Shown here: positions 10,588 to 20,061 of the stretch, in pieces
Layout: every line of letters begins with the position of its first letter
How positions within the stretch are numbered: position 1 is the first letter of the stretch
From: Janibacter terrae NBRC 107853
GTDB taxonomy: Bacteria > Actinomycetota > Actinomycetes > Actinomycetales > Dermatophilaceae
Direction of reading: 5' to 3'
Assembly (NCBI RefSeq): GCF_001591405.1
Contig: NZ_BCUV01000003.1
Span: 248,001-312,000, forward strand
Length of the DNA stretch: 64,000 nucleotides
Notes under the pieces: generated by a model
The model's input: the letters and a program-made list of their open reading frames with translations, nothing else
What the model was told of the DNA's origin: nothing
Database searches by the model: none
Made by a program: the position numbers and the translations under genes

Positions 10588-13377
10588 TCAGGCGTCGCCT
10601 CCGGCGTTGCCGGAGGTGCCGGCGGTGACGTCGAGGAGGCGGTACGTGTCGGCCGCCTTCTTCGGGACGTCCTCCGCGACCCAGCCGCGGTCGGCGAGCA
10701 TCTGCAGGGCGCGCACCGCCATCGACGGACCGTCGACGTGGAAGTACCGGCGAGCGGCGGCGCGGGTGTCGGAGAACCCGAAGCCGTCGGTCCCGAGCGC
10801 CGAGAACTCCTCGGGCACCCAGGGGCGGATCTGGTCCTGGACCTGCTTCATGTAGTCCGAGACCGCGACGACCGGGCCGACCGCGCCGTCGAGCGCCTGC
10901 GTGATGTACGGCGTGCGGCGCTCGCGCTCCGGGTAGAGGAAGCGCTCCTCGTCGCAGGCCATCGCCTCCCGCCGCAGCTCGCTCCAGCTCGTCACCGACC
11001 AGACGTCGGCGACGACGCCCCAGTCGTCGCGCAGCAGCTGCTGGGCCTCGAGGGCCCATGCCATGCCGACGCCGCTCGCGAGGAGCTGGCAGCGCGGCGG
11101 GGTGTCGCCCAGGCCGGAGGCGTCGCCGGCGGCGTAGCGGTACAGGCCCTTGAGCAGCGCGTCCACGTCCAGGCCCTCGGGCTCGGCCGGCTGGACGATC
11201 GGCTCGTTGTACAGGGTCAGGTAGTAGATCGCGTTGCGGCTCGGGTCGGACTGCGGGGCGTCGCCGCCGTACATCGTCTCCAGGCCCTTGCGCATGATGT
11301 GCGCGATCTCGAAGCCGTAGGCCGGGTCCCACGCCACGACGGCCGGGTTGGTCGCCGCGAGCAGCGGGGAGTGGCCGTCGGCGTGCTGCAGACCCTCGCC
11401 GGTGAGCGTCGTGCGACCGGCCGTGGCGCCCAGCATGAAGCCGCGCGACATCTGGTCGGCGGCCGCCCAGATCCCGTCACCGGTGCGCTGGAAGCCGAAC
11501 ATCGAGTAGAAGATGTAGACGGGGATCATCGGCTCGCCGTGCGTCGCGTAGCTCGTCGCCGCCGCGGTGAAGGCCGCGACCGAGCCGGCCTCGTTGATGC
11601 CGGTGTGGACGATCTGCCCTTGCTCCGACTCGCGGTAGGCGAGCATGAGGTCGGCGTCGACCGAGGTGTAGTTCTGGCCGTGGGGGTTGTAGATCTTCTT
11701 CGTCGGGAAGAAGGAGTCCATGCCGAAGGTGCGTGCCTCGTCCGGGATGATCGGCACGATCCGATCGCCGAACCCCTTCTCCCGCATGAGGTCCTTCAGC
11801 AGGCGGACCCACGCCATCGTCGTGGCGATCTCCTGCTTGCCCGAGCCCTTGGCCATCTGCGCGTACTTGTCGTCGCCGGGCAGCTGCGGGGTCTTGTACT
11901 CGACGCGGCGCGAGGGCAGCCCGCCGCCGAGCTTGTCGCGTCGCTCGCGCATGTAGGCGATCGCCTCGTCCTGCTCGCCGGGGTGGTAGTACGGCGGCAG
12001 GTACGGGTCGGCCTCGAGCTGCTCGTCGGTGATCGGGATCTTCAGCCCGTCCCGCAGACCCTTGAGGTCCTCGAGCGTCAGCTTCTTCATCTGGTGGGTC
12101 GCGTTGCGACCCGCGAAGTGGGTGCCGAGGCCGTAGCCCTTGATCGTCTTGGCGAGGATGACCGTCGGCTGGCCGGTGTGCTCCATGGCCGCCCGGTAGG
12201 CCGCGTAGACCTTGTTGTAGTCGTGGCCACCGCGCTTGAGCTTCCACCAGACGTCGGCGTCGCTCCAGTCCTCGACGAGCTTGCGGGTGCGCGGGTCGCG
12301 GTTGAAGAAGTGCTCGCGCACGTAGGCGCCGTCGTTGGCCCGGAAGGTCTGGTAGTCGCCGTCGGGCGTCTGGTTCATGAGGTTGACCAGGGCGCCGTCG
12401 CGGTCGGCGGCGAGCAGCGGGTCCCAGCCGCGGCCCCACACGACCTTGATGACGTTCCAGCCGGCGCCACGGAAGTAGGCCTCGAGCTCCTGGATGATCT
12501 TGCCGTTGCCACGGACCGGGCCGTCCAGGCGCTGCAGGTTGCAGTTGACGACGAAGGTGAGGTTGTCGAGCTCCTCGAAGGCCGCCGTCTGGAGCAGGCC
12601 GCGGCTCTCCGGCTCGTCCATCTCGCCGTCGCCGAGGAAGGCCCACACGCGCTGCTGCGAGGTGTCCTTGATGCCGCGGTTGTGCAGGTACTTGTTGAAC
12701 TGCGCCTGGTAGATCGCGTTCATCGGGCCGATGCCCATGGAGACCGTGGGGAACTCCCAGAAGTCGGACATCAGGCGCGGGTGCGGGTACGACGGGAGGC
12801 CGAGGTCGGTGCCGCCGGCGAGGTGAGCGGCCTCCTGCCGGAACCCGTCCATCTCCTGCTCGGTGAGCCGACCCTCGAGGAAGGCGCGGGCGTACATGCC
12901 GGGGGAGGCGTGGCCCTGGAAGAAGATCTGGTCGCCACCGCCGGGGTGGTCCTTGCCACGCCAGAAGTGGTTGAAGCCGACCTCGTAGAGCGTCGCGGCG
13001 GACGCGTAGGAGGAGATGTGCCCGCCGACGCCCACGCCGGGACGCTGGGCGCGGTGCACCTGGACGGCGGCGTTCCAGCGGATCCACGCGCGGTAGCGCC
13101 GCTCGACCTCCTCGTCGCCCGGGTACCAGGGCTCGTCGACGGGGGAGATCGTGTTGACGTAGTCCGTCGTCGTCAGCGACGGCACGCCGACGTTCTTCAT
13201 CCGCGCGCGCTCGAGCAGGCGCAGCATCACGTAGCGGGCACGATCACGTCCCGACTCGTCGATGAGGCTGTCGATGGAGGCCAGCCACTCGGCCGTCTCC
13301 TCGGCGTCGATGTCCGGCAGGTGGGTGGGGATGCCGTTGAGGATGGGGCCGTCGCTGAGATGATCTGAGCCGGGCAC
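10588..13377 (-). CDS. aceE: Pyruvate dehydrogenase E1, homodimeric type
   Basis: Thiamine-diphosphate-dependent decarboxylation of pyruvate, passing acetyl to the lipoyl E2 of the pyruvate dehydrogenase complex. 929 aa, the normal length. The ThDP-magnesium motif starts at GDGE (249-252) and ends at NCN (278-280); [10 protein letters not shown] near 119-128 and [13 protein letters not shown] are typical of AceE. The GTG at 13377 has AAAGGA 8 bp upstream. E2 and E3 genes are not in the window. It follows fdhD by 76 bp and is followed by the tandem repeat and hairpin. Confidence 0.96.
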   Translation of the reverse strand: MPGSDHLSDGPILNGIPTHLPDIDAEETAEWLASIDSLIDESGRDRARYVMLRLLERARMKNVGVPSLTTTDYVNTISPVDEPWYPGDEEVERRYRAWIRWNAAVQVHRAQRPGVGVGGHISSYASAATLYEVGFNHFWRGKDHPGGGDQIFFQGHASPGMYARAFLEGRLTEQEMDGFRQEAAHLAGGTDLGLPSYPHPRLMSDFWEFPTVSMGIGPMNAIYQAQFNKYLHNRGIKDTSQQRVWAFLGDGEMDEPESRGLLQTAAFEELDNLTFVVNCNLQRLDGPVRGNGKIIQELEAYFRGAGWNVIKVVWGRGWDPLLAADRDGALVNLMNQTPDGDYQTFRANDGAYVREHFFNRDPRTRKLVEDWSDADVWWKLKRGGHDYNKVYAAYRAAMEHTGQPTVILAKTIKGYGLGTHFAGRNATHQMKKLTLEDLKGLRDGLKIPITDEQLEADPYLPPYYHPGEQDEAIAYMRERRDKLGGGLPSRRVEYKTPQLPGDDKYAQMAKGSGKQEIATTMAWVRLLKDLMREKGFGDRIVPIIPDEARTFGMDSFFPTKKIYNPHGQNYTSVDADLMLAYRESEQGQIVHTGINEAGSVAAFTAAATSYATHGEPMIPVYIFYSMFGFQRTGDGIWAAADQMSRGFMLGATAGRTTLTGEGLQHADGHSPLLAATNPAVVAWDPAYGFEIAHIMRKGLETMYGGDAPQSDPSRNAIYYLTLYNEPIVQPAEPEGLDVDALLKGLYRYAAGDASGLGDTPPRCQLLASGVGMAWALEAQQLLRDDWGVVADVWSVTSWSELRREAMACDEERFLYPERERRTPYITQALDGAVGPVVAVSDYMKQVQDQIRPWVPEEFSALGTDGFGFSDTRAAARRYFHVDGPSMAVRALQMLADRGWVAEDVPKKAADTYRLLDVTAGTSGNAGGDA

Positions 13378-13453
13378 GGGTGTCGTCCTTTCACAAGACC
13401 GATCCGCCCGAGGTGACGGCGGACACAGCCATCCTCTCGCGCGGTGTGGCGGC

Positions 13454-14341
13454 TCACAAACCGGGGTCGATCTGCGAGATGCGCCGCGCGTGGGCGTAGG
13501 CGGTCGCGCGGTCCCCCCGGACGAAGCCGAGGAGGGTCAGCCCGGACCGCTCCGCGACCTCGATCGCGAGCGTCGTCGCGGCCGAGACGCAGGCGAGCAC
13601 GGGGACGCCGGCGACGGCCGCCTTCTGCGCGATCTCGAAGCCCGCCCGGGAGGAGACGAGGAGGGTGTGCCCACGCAGGGGGAGACCCCCTTCGCGCGCC
13701 GCCCACCCGATGACCTTGTCCACCGCGTTGTGCCGGCCGATGTCCTCGCGGACGACGAGCAGCTCGCCGTCGGGTGCCAGCAGGGCGGCCGCGTGGACGC
13801 CACCGGTGGCCTCGAAGACCTTCTGCCGAGTGCGCATCGCGTCCATCCCGGCGTGGATCGCGTCGAGCTCGACGCGGGTCTCGTCGGTGGACGGGCTGTG
13901 GGGGAGCGCGGCCAGCAGGTCGTCGACGGAGGTCGACCCGCAGACGCCGCACGCGCTCGTCGCGATCTCGGTGCGCTCGGTGATCGGTCGCCGCAGGGAG
14001 ACGCCCGCGGCGAGCGTCACCTCGACGACGTTGAACGTCGGTGACCCGTCCGGGCCGGTGTCCGTGCAGTGCATCATCGTCGCGACCGCGTCACCGTCGG
14101 CGATCAGGCCCTCGGCGACGAGGTGACCCAGCGCGAGGTCGAAGTCGTCACCCGGCAGACGCATCGTCGTCGTCACGGTCGTCGACTCGGGGCGAAGGGG
14201 GTTGCCCCCGGCCGGCACGCCCCGGTCCGGCAGCGCCGCGACCCGGATCTCCAGCGGTTCCTCGACGGCGACGGACTCGATCCGTCGAGCCGGGCGCTCG
14301 CCCAGCCGCTCCACGCGCAGCCGCTGCGTCATGCGTCCCAT
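13454..14341 (-). CDS. fdhD: Formate dehydrogenase accessory sulfurtransferase FdhD
   Basis: Moves sulfur from cysteine desulfurase to the molybdenum cofactor of formate dehydrogenase. 295 aa with the conserved CGVCG at 131-135, an ACGVCGSTS context, and the [13 protein letters not shown] motif near 198-209. ATG at 14341 follows GGAGGCAGGCGG; a TAGGGT -10 box lies further upstream. No formate dehydrogenase subunit is in the window. The frame stays open far upstream opposite the PH-domain genes, but that part is unlike FdhD. Confidence 0.94.
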   Translation of the reverse strand: MGRMTQRLRVERLGERPARRIESVAVEEPLEIRVAALPDRGVPAGGNPLRPESTTVTTTMRLPGDDFDLALGHLVAEGLIADGDAVATMMHCTDTGPDGSPTFNVVEVTLAAGVSLRRPITERTEIATSACGVCGSTSVDDLLAALPHSPSTDETRVELDAIHAGMDAMRTRQKVFEATGGVHAAALLAPDGELLVVREDIGRHNAVDKVIGWAAREGGLPLRGHTLLVSSRAGFEIAQKAAVAGVPVLACVSAATTLAIEVAERSGLTLLGFVRGDRATAYAHARRISQIDPGL

Positions 14342-14405
14342 CCGCCTGCCTCCTTCGGTGGCCACCTCCCTCCACCCTACGGAGGGGGTCTGGTGAGATG
14401 GAGAG

Positions 14406-14930
14406 GTGGACGACCCCGCGACCCCGCCCCCTTCGCCCGGACCGACCGTGCTCCCGCTGACCGGTGACCACGGGGCCCGCTGGCGCCCGGTCTCGCCCGC
14501 GCTGACGCACGTGCGCCGCGTCTCGACGACCGTGGTGATCGCCCCCTTCGTCATCGCCCTGGTCGTCTGCGCGGTGCTGCTCACGCGGTGGTGCGCGATC
14601 CCCGCCGTCGTCCTCGTGCTGCTGTGGCTGTGGCTCATGTGGCTCATCCCGCGGCAGGTCACCGCCGTCAGCTGGGCCGAGCTGCCCGAGGAGCTGGCGA
14701 TCCGCAAGGGACGCTTCTGGCGGCACATGGTGACGATCCCGTACGGGCGGATCCAGTACGTCGACATCGTCTCCGGGCCCTTCAAGCGGGCGAAGGGGAT
14801 CGCCGACCTCACCGTCAACACGGCCTCGCCGCAGAGCAGCGGCGACATCCCCGGGCTACCCGTCGAGGTCGCCGAGGAGCTGCGCGTACGCCTCGCCGCA
14901 CGCGGCGAGGCGCAACGGGCCGGGCTGTGA
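14406..14930 (+). CDS. PH-domain membrane protein (YdbS type)
   Basis: 174-aa protein with two hydrophobic segments (about residues 41-60 and 62-82) followed by one bacterial PH domain (bPH_2, formerly DUF304), including the conserved IPYGRIQYVDI. Proteins of this type act in pairs with a larger three-PH partner, and here the stop overlaps the next gene as GTGA, giving exactly that YdbS-YdbT pair. The GTG start follows GGAGAG. Role unknown; a membrane-associated complex is inferred. Confidence 0.85.
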   Translation: MDDPATPPPSPGPTVLPLTGDHGARWRPVSPALTHVRRVSTTVVIAPFVIALVVCAVLLTRWCAIPAVVLVLLWLWLMWLIPRQVTAVSWAELPEELAIRKGRFWRHMVTIPYGRIQYVDIVSGPFKRAKGIADLTVNTASPQSSGDIPGLPVEVAEELRVRLAARGEAQRAGL

Positions 14931-16387
14931 GCGAGCCCGACGCGGACGGCTTCGTCCGGGTGCACCCGCTCTCGCCGTACGTGCGTGGCGGACTCGTCGT
15001 GCTCGCGGTCCTCGGCTACGTCGTCTCCCAGCAGGTGGACCGGGTCGCGGGGCTGCTCACCGACGCCCCGGGGGACGCGGGGAGCATCGGCTTCGGCCTG
15101 CTGCAGCTGGCGGGCGTGGCCGTCGTCGTGCTCGGCGCCGTCGCCCTCGGCCTCGTCTCGTGGTGGTTCACGCGGTACCGCCTCGGCGAGGAGAGCCTGG
15201 AGATGCACACCGGCGCCGTCTTCCGCCAGCACCGGCAGGTGCGCTACGACCGCATCCAGGCCGTCGACCTCGTGCGGCCGCTGCTCGCCCGCCTCACGGG
15301 GTTGTCGGAGGTGCGCGTCGAGTCGGCGGGCGGCGGGGACTCGCACGTCTCGATCGCCTACCTGTCGCTGCGGGACGCCGAGCAGGTGCGCGAGCGGCTG
15401 CTCGGGCTCGCCGACGCGGCCAGCGCGCCGGCCGTCGTCCGGGCCGTCCCCGAGGCCGCGGCGAGCGAGCCGGGCAGCGTCCCGCCGGCCCAGCGGGCCG
15501 TCGGCGAGCTCGTCCTCGCGATGCCCGTCTCGCGGCTGCTCGCCTCGATCGTCCTGAGCGGCGACGCCGTCCTCGTGGTCGTCGCGGCCGTCGTGGGTCT
15601 GGTGCTCACGCTGCTCGACCTCGCGCCGGTCGTCACCGGCTTCATCCCCTTCGTCATCCTCGGCGGGCTGCGCTCCCTGGGTCGGCTCGCGCGCTGGTAC
15701 GGCCTCACCGTCACGCGCAGCGGCGACACCCTGAGCAGCCAGCGGGGGCTCACCGACACCCGCACCTCGACGGTGCCGCTGCAGCGCGTCCAGGCCGTCG
15801 CCATCAAGCAGCCGCTCTTCTGGCGGAGGGCGGGGTGGTGGTCCCTCGAGGTCAACGTCGCCGGGGCCCGGATCGGCTCGGCGAGCGAGTCGGCCGCCGA
15901 CACCGTCCTCGTGCCGGTCGCGACGACGCCCGAGGTGCTCGCCCTCCTCGAGGTCGTCACGCGCGACCGCGGCACGACGGCGGAGGTGGCCGCGCTCCTG
16001 GACGGCACGCCCGCGGGCTTCGTCGGCCAGCCGGCGCGCGCCCGGTGGCTCTTCCCCTTCGCGCACCGGCGGATCGGGTACCTCGTCGGCCGCCGTGCCC
16101 TGGTCACCCGGTCCGGGTGGCTGGAGCGCCGGCTCGCGATCGCGCCTTGGGGTCGGGTCCAGTCCCTGACCGTCGCGCAGGGTCCGATCGCTCGCCGGCT
16201 GGACCTCGCCAGGGTCGACGTGGTGAGCACGGTGGGGCCGGTCAGACCGAGCGTCGCGGGACTGGACCGGGCACGGGCGGAGGGCCTGAGGGCGCTCACG
16301 GCGGAGCGTGCGCGGGGTGCGCGCCACGACGACGAGGGGACCGGTGGTTGCGATCCCGCGCCGGACACGATGGACTGTGACCGATGA
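14927..16387 (+). CDS. Three-PH-domain membrane protein (YdbT type)
   Basis: 486 aa. Two N-terminal membrane helices (about 19-40 and 58-82) precede a first PH domain containing RYDRIQAVD; another helix pair lies near 205-245, then second and third PH domains with VPLQRVQAVAI and APWGRVQSLTV. This triple pattern is the YdbT family. Coupled to the smaller PH gene by a GTGA overlap and followed at once by the DUF3052 gene. Function is not established; the related Bacillus pair is linked to envelope stress. Confidence 0.85.
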   Translation: MSEPDADGFVRVHPLSPYVRGGLVVLAVLGYVVSQQVDRVAGLLTDAPGDAGSIGFGLLQLAGVAVVVLGAVALGLVSWWFTRYRLGEESLEMHTGAVFRQHRQVRYDRIQAVDLVRPLLARLTGLSEVRVESAGGGDSHVSIAYLSLRDAEQVRERLLGLADAASAPAVVRAVPEAAASEPGSVPPAQRAVGELVLAMPVSRLLASIVLSGDAVLVVVAAVVGLVLTLLDLAPVVTGFIPFVILGGLRSLGRLARWYGLTVTRSGDTLSSQRGLTDTRTSTVPLQRVQAVAIKQPLFWRRAGWWSLEVNVAGARIGSASESAADTVLVPVATTPEVLALLEVVTRDRGTTAEVAALLDGTPAGFVGQPARARWLFPFAHRRIGYLVGRRALVTRSGWLERRLAIAPWGRVQSLTVAQGPIARRLDLARVDVVSTVGPVRPSVAGLDRARAEGLRALTAERARGARHDDEGTGGCDPAPDTMDCDR

Positions 16388-16416
16388 ATGATCAGCGAAC
16401 AGCAGAGAGGACCAGC

Positions 16417-16851
16417 GTGGAGACCGGGGAGTCGACCTCAGGAGGTGAGCTCGCCACGACCGCCGTCGAGAAGCTGGGCTTCATGACCGGGCAGGTCGTC
16501 CAGGAGTACGGCTGGGACGACGACGTGGACGACGAGCTGCGCTCGGCCGTGCAGGACGTCATCGGCGAAGAGCTCGAGGACGAGGACTACACCGGTGTCG
16601 TCGACGCGGTGATCCTGTGGTGGCGCGACGGGGACGGTGACCTCACCGACGCGCTCGTAGACACCCTCGGCACGCTCGCGGAGGGGTCCTCGATCGTCCT
16701 CGTGACGCCGCGACCCGGCCAGCAGGACGAGGTCGACCCGAGCGAGGTCGACGAGGCCGCCAAGACCGCGGGGCTGCACACCTCCGGGTCCGTCATGTGC
16801 TCCGAGGAGTGGGTCGCGACCCGCCTCGCGGCACGCAAGGGTGCACGCTGA
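16417..16851 (+). CDS. DUF3052 family protein
   Basis: Acidic 144-aa protein of a family common in actinobacteria; no enzymatic motif visible. Conserved run: EKLGFMTGQVVQEYGWDDDVD, then a C-terminal GSVMCSEEWVATRL. I chose GTG at 16417 because AGAGGA lies 5 nt upstream; an ATG at 16384, overlapping the previous stop as ATGA, would add 11 residues and cannot be excluded. It is followed without a gap by the AhpE gene. Function unknown. Confidence 0.8.
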   Translation: METGESTSGGELATTAVEKLGFMTGQVVQEYGWDDDVDDELRSAVQDVIGEELEDEDYTGVVDAVILWWRDGDGDLTDALVDTLGTLAEGSSIVLVTPRPGQQDEVDPSEVDEAAKTAGLHTSGSVMCSEEWVATRLAARKGAR

Positions 16852-17330
16852 GCGCCCTCGCCGTCGGCGCCCACGCGCCCGACTTCACCCTGCGCGACCA
16901 GAACGGCCGCGACGTCACCCTCTCCGAGCACCTCGGCGAGCGGGCCGTCCTGCTCGTCTTCTACCCCTTCGCCTTCTCGGGCATCTGCACCGGCGAGCTC
17001 GGTGAGATCCGTGACGACCTGGGGCGCTTCGAGTCCGACCGGGTGACCACCTGGGCGATCTCGTGCGACCCGATGTTCAGCCTGCGGGCCTGGGCCGACC
17101 GGGAGGGCTACTTCTTCCCGCTGCTGTCCGACTTCTGGCCGCACGGGGCGGTCGCCGACAGCTACGGCGTCCTCGACGAGGAGCGGGGGATGGCGCTGCG
17201 CGGGACCTTCCTCGTCGGCCCCGACGCTCGGATCGCCTGGTCCCTCGTCAACCCCACCGGCCAGGCCCGGGATCTCAGCGGCTACCACGAGGCGCTCGCG
17301 GCACTCGGCCAGGACGATCAGCCGGCCTGA
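16848..17330 (+). CDS. ahpE: AhpE-type peroxiredoxin, probable CTG start
   Basis: Thioredoxin-fold peroxidase reducing hydroperoxides, 160 aa. The peroxidatic cysteine is in FYPFAFSGICTGEL, and LLSDFWPHGAVADSYGV closely matches mycobacterial AhpE. Family homology begins at ALAVGAHAPDFTLRDQN, straight after CTG at 16848, which overlaps the DUF3052 stop as CTGA in the manner of the GTGA and ATGA overlaps here, with AAGGG upstream. The nearest canonical starts, GTG at 16809 and 16797, lie inside DUF3052 and would add unrelated residues. Function is certain, start is not. Confidence 0.88.
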   Translation: MSALAVGAHAPDFTLRDQNGRDVTLSEHLGERAVLLVFYPFAFSGICTGELGEIRDDLGRFESDRVTTWAISCDPMFSLRAWADREGYFFPLLSDFWPHGAVADSYGVLDEERGMALRGTFLVGPDARIAWSLVNPTGQARDLSGYHEALAALGQDDQPA

Positions 17331-17336
17331 GGCAGG

Positions 17337-17342
17337 TATCGT
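17337..17342 (+). promoter_or_regulatory. Leaderless -10 box (TATCGT)
   Basis: TATCGT ends 8 nt before the ATG at 17351 and no Shine-Dalgarno sequence is present, so the oxygenase mRNA probably starts at or next to its start codon, separating it from ahpE. Confidence 0.5.
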
Positions 17343-17350
17343 CCGCCACC

Positions 17351-18325
17351 ATGAGCGACGACATCCTCGAGGTGGACCTGCTGGCCTTCGAGTCCGGGGA
17401 CGGTGAGCGCGCCCGGGCCGTCGTCGACGGCCTGATGACGTCGCTGGAGACCGGCTTCGTCTACGTCAGGCACGACCTGTCCGAGGACCTCATCGACTCC
17501 GCCTACGGGATGCTCGAGGAGTTCTTCTCCGCCGAGCGCGAGGTCAAGGAGCAGTTCGTCGCCCCCGGCACGCATGGCCAGACCGGCTACACGGGCCTGC
17601 TCGTCGAGACCGCGGCCACCGCCGACGTCGCGGACTGGAAGGAGATGCTCAACTGGGGTCCCTCGATCCCGGCCGGGCACCCGCTGCGCACGCGCTACCC
17701 GCACCGCTACCACGACCCCGTGCTCCCGGAGTCGGCCGTCCCGGGCATCACCGAGACGCTCACGGCCTTCCACCGGTCGGTGGCCGACCTCCAGCGCCGC
17801 GTCCTGCGGATCATCGCCACCGGCGTGGGCGCGCACCCGGACTACTTCGAGAAGATGCTCGTCGACGGGCCCACGCTCTCCCGCGCGATCCACTACCCGG
17901 CGATGGAGTCCGCCCCGGACGCGCCGCACGTCTGGGCCGCCGAGCACGCCGACATCAACCTCATCACCGCGTTGCCCCGCGCCACCGCGGCCGGGCTGCA
18001 GGTGCGCCTGAAGGACAGCGGGGAGTGGGTCGACGCCATCGCCCCCGAGGGCGGCGCGATCATCAACACCGGGCTCATGCTCGAGGTCGTCACCAACGGC
18101 GCCATCGAGCCGGGCATCCACCGCGTCGTCGCCTCCCCCGGCCAGGACGGCGACCGGTACTCCGTGGTCCAGTTCACCCACCCGACGCCGTGGACCGTCC
18201 TCAGCCCGCTCGTGTCGACCGTGACGGACCAGACGCCGCAGCTGTTCTCGCCGATCAGCGCGGCCGACGCCCTCGACCTCGTCCTCTACGAGATCAACCT
18301 CATCGAGGACGCGCGGCGGCTCTGA
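17351..18325 (+). CDS. 2-oxoglutarate/Fe(II)-dependent oxygenase, isopenicillin-N-synthase-like
   Basis: 324-aa non-haem iron oxygenase with the double-stranded beta-helix fold. Iron ligands are His199 and Asp201 (AEHADINLI) and His257 (GIHRVVAS); Arg269 in DRYSVVQF is the expected co-substrate arginine. A DIOX-N-like N-terminal region (residues 5-120) contains TGFVYVRHDLSE. Substrate unknown; relatives include ethylene-forming and antibiotic-pathway enzymes, but no pathway gene lies nearby. It is monocistronic and followed by a tRNA gene. Confidence 0.82.
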   Translation: MSDDILEVDLLAFESGDGERARAVVDGLMTSLETGFVYVRHDLSEDLIDSAYGMLEEFFSAEREVKEQFVAPGTHGQTGYTGLLVETAATADVADWKEMLNWGPSIPAGHPLRTRYPHRYHDPVLPESAVPGITETLTAFHRSVADLQRRVLRIIATGVGAHPDYFEKMLVDGPTLSRAIHYPAMESAPDAPHVWAAEHADINLITALPRATAAGLQVRLKDSGEWVDAIAPEGGAIINTGLMLEVVTNGAIEPGIHRVVASPGQDGDRYSVVQFTHPTPWTVLSPLVSTVTDQTPQLFSPISAADALDLVLYEINLIEDARRL

Positions 18326-18389
18326 CGCACGACGTCCTCGAGGGCGGCGTCGGCCTGACACAATGACGGCCGGCGCAGTGAGGCGCCGG

Positions 18390-18462
18390 GGGCCTGTAGC
18401 TCAGGTGGTAGAGCACCGCGTTTACACCGCGGGTGTCGTCGGTTCGAGCCCGGCCGGGCCCA
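18390..18462 (+). tRNA. tRNA-Val (UAC)
   Basis: 73-nt cloverleaf. Acceptor gggcctg pairs with cgggccc (one G-T pair), D arm gctc/gagc, anticodon stem ccgcg/cgcgg with loop tttacac giving UAC, T arm gtcgg-ttcgagc-ccggc, discriminator A. CCA is not encoded; the next bases are c-ATG, the start of nif3, one nucleotide away. Confidence 0.95.
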
Positions 18463-18463
18463 C

Positions 18464-19327
18464 ATGGAGACCATCCGGTTGCGGCACGTCCTCACGGCGC
18501 TCGAGGAGATGTACCCGGTCGACACCGCCCAGTCGTGGGACAGGGTCGGCCTCGTCACCGGTGACCCCGAGCAGCCCGTCCGGCGGATCCACGCCGCCGT
18601 CGACCCCACCCTCGAGGTCATCGAGGAGGCCCGCGAGGCCGGGGCCGACCTGCTCGTCACGCACCACCCCCTGCTGCTGCGCGGCGTGCACTCCGTCGCC
18701 ACGACGAGCGCGAAGGGAGCGGCCGTCACCTCCCTCGTCGTCGGCGACGTCGCGCTCTACGTGGCCCACACCAACGCCGACGTCGCCGAGCCCGGCGTCA
18801 ACACCGCCCTCGCGGCGGCGTGCGGCCTGACCGCCACCGAGCCGCTCACGCTCGAGGAGGGGCGGGCCATGGGGCGGGTCGGCGACCTGCCCGCGGAGGT
18901 CTCCCTCGCCCAGTTCGCCCGGTCCCTGGCGGCGGCGCTCCCGCCCGCACCGGCGGGGATCCGGGTCTCCGGGCCGGCCGACGGACGGGTCCGCCGCGTG
19001 GCCCTGCTCGGCGGTGCCGGCGACGGGCTCGTCGACGCGGCCGCGGCGGCCGGGGCCGACGTCTACGTGACCTCCGACCTCCGCCACCACCCGGCCCTCG
19101 AGGCCCGGGAGGACGCGACGACGCGGGGCGGCACCCCCTTCCTCGTCGACGCCGGCCACTGGGCGACCGAGTCGCTGTGGCTGGGGGAGATGCTCACCCG
19201 GCTCGGGGAGTCGCTCGCGGCCGCCGGGGGCGACGTGGTTGGGTTGGAGACCCACGTGAGCACCATCTGCACCGACCCGTGGAGCTTCACCGTCGGCGCA
19301 CGACCCGACCAAGGAGACCCGCAGTGA
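18464..19327 (+). CDS. Nif3-like dinuclear metal-centre protein
   Basis: 287-aa Nif3/YbgI/DUF34 protein, a hexameric toroid binding two metal ions. Ligand motifs are present: LVTHHPLLLRG, AHTNADV and DAGHWATE. The N-terminus (residues 3-30) aligns with the family from the first codon, supporting ATG 18464, which lies one base after the tRNA discriminator; there is no room for a Shine-Dalgarno sequence. It overlaps the Zn-ribbon gene as GTGA. The order Nif3-Zn ribbon-RNase HI/phosphatase equals M. tuberculosis Rv2230c-Rv2229c-Rv2228c. Biochemical role unsettled. Confidence 0.9.
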   Translation: METIRLRHVLTALEEMYPVDTAQSWDRVGLVTGDPEQPVRRIHAAVDPTLEVIEEAREAGADLLVTHHPLLLRGVHSVATTSAKGAAVTSLVVGDVALYVAHTNADVAEPGVNTALAAACGLTATEPLTLEEGRAMGRVGDLPAEVSLAQFARSLAAALPPAPAGIRVSGPADGRVRRVALLGGAGDGLVDAAAAAGADVYVTSDLRHHPALEAREDATTRGGTPFLVDAGHWATESLWLGEMLTRLGESLAAAGGDVVGLETHVSTICTDPWSFTVGARPDQGDPQ

Positions 19328-20061
19328 AGGCAGACCCCTTCGTCCAGGCCCGGCTGCTGAAGCTGCAGGCGCTCGACACGCGCCTGCAGCAGATCGACCA
19401 CGCCCGAGGCCGCGTGCCCCAGATCGCCGCCCTCAAGGAGGCGAGCGCCCGGCTGCAGACCGTCTCCGACGACGTCGTGCGCGTCGAGACGGGCCTGTCC
19501 GACATCCGCCGTGAGGTCGAGCGCGCCGAGTCCGACGTGCAGCAGGTGCGCGACCGCACCGCCCGCAACCAGGCTCGGCTCGACGCCGGCCAGGGCACGC
19601 CCAAGGACCTCACGGCGATGCAGCACGAGCTCGAGTCCCTCGCCCGGCGCCAGGCCGAGCTGGAGGACGTCGAGATCGAGGTCATGGAGCGCCAGGAGGG
19701 CGCCGAGGCCCGTCTCGCCGAGCTGACGAGCGCCCGCGAGGAGGCCCAGGCCGAGGTCGACCGGCTGACCGCCGAGCGCGACGCCGCGCTGGCCGAGCTC
19801 GACGCCGAGCGCGCGAGCGTGTCCGCGCCCCGCGCGGAGCTGACCGGCAGCATCGACGACCCGCTGCTCGCCCTGTACGACCGGATCCGTGCATCCTCGG
19901 GCGGCCTGGGCGCTGCCGAGTTCCAGCAGGGCCGCTGCGGCGGGTGCCGGCTCGAGCTGAACCCGGTCGACCGGGCCGCGATCGAGAAGGCGGCGTCCAA
20001 CGAGGTCGTCCGTTGCGAGGAGTGCGGCCGCATCCTCGTGCGCACGCACTCCGACGACTGA
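19324..20061 (+). CDS. Coiled-coil protein with C4-type zinc ribbon
   Basis: 245 aa. Residues 5-170 form a long, charged coiled-coil hairpin rich in Glu, Ala and Arg; the C-terminus is a zinc ribbon with Cys pairs in GRCGGCRLEL and VRCEECGRILV. This matches the CdsZ/Hp0958-like family (Rv2229c in mycobacteria). The GTG start overlaps the nif3 stop. Nucleic-acid or ribosome association is suspected for the family; nothing here specifies a target. Confidence 0.88.
   Translation: MKADPFVQARLLKLQALDTRLQQIDHARGRVPQIAALKEASARLQTVSDDVVRVETGLSDIRREVERAESDVQQVRDRTARNQARLDAGQGTPKDLTAMQHELESLARRQAELEDVEIEVMERQEGAEARLAELTSAREEAQAEVDRLTAERDAALAELDAERASVSAPRAELTGSIDDPLLALYDRIRASSGGLGAAEFQQGRCGGCRLELNPVDRAAIEKAASNEVVRCEECGRILVRTHSDD

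Noticed and set aside
13454-16327. 957-codon open frame on the minus strand opposite the PH-domain genes
   Set aside because: Only the last 295 codons are FdhD. The rest is antisense to genes with clear PH-domain motifs and shows low-complexity Arg/Pro/Ala-rich composition, a GC artefact.
18390-18462. tRNA-Val as an integration site of a mobile element
   Set aside because: No integrase, repeated tRNA end or composition change is seen near it; conserved genes follow at once.
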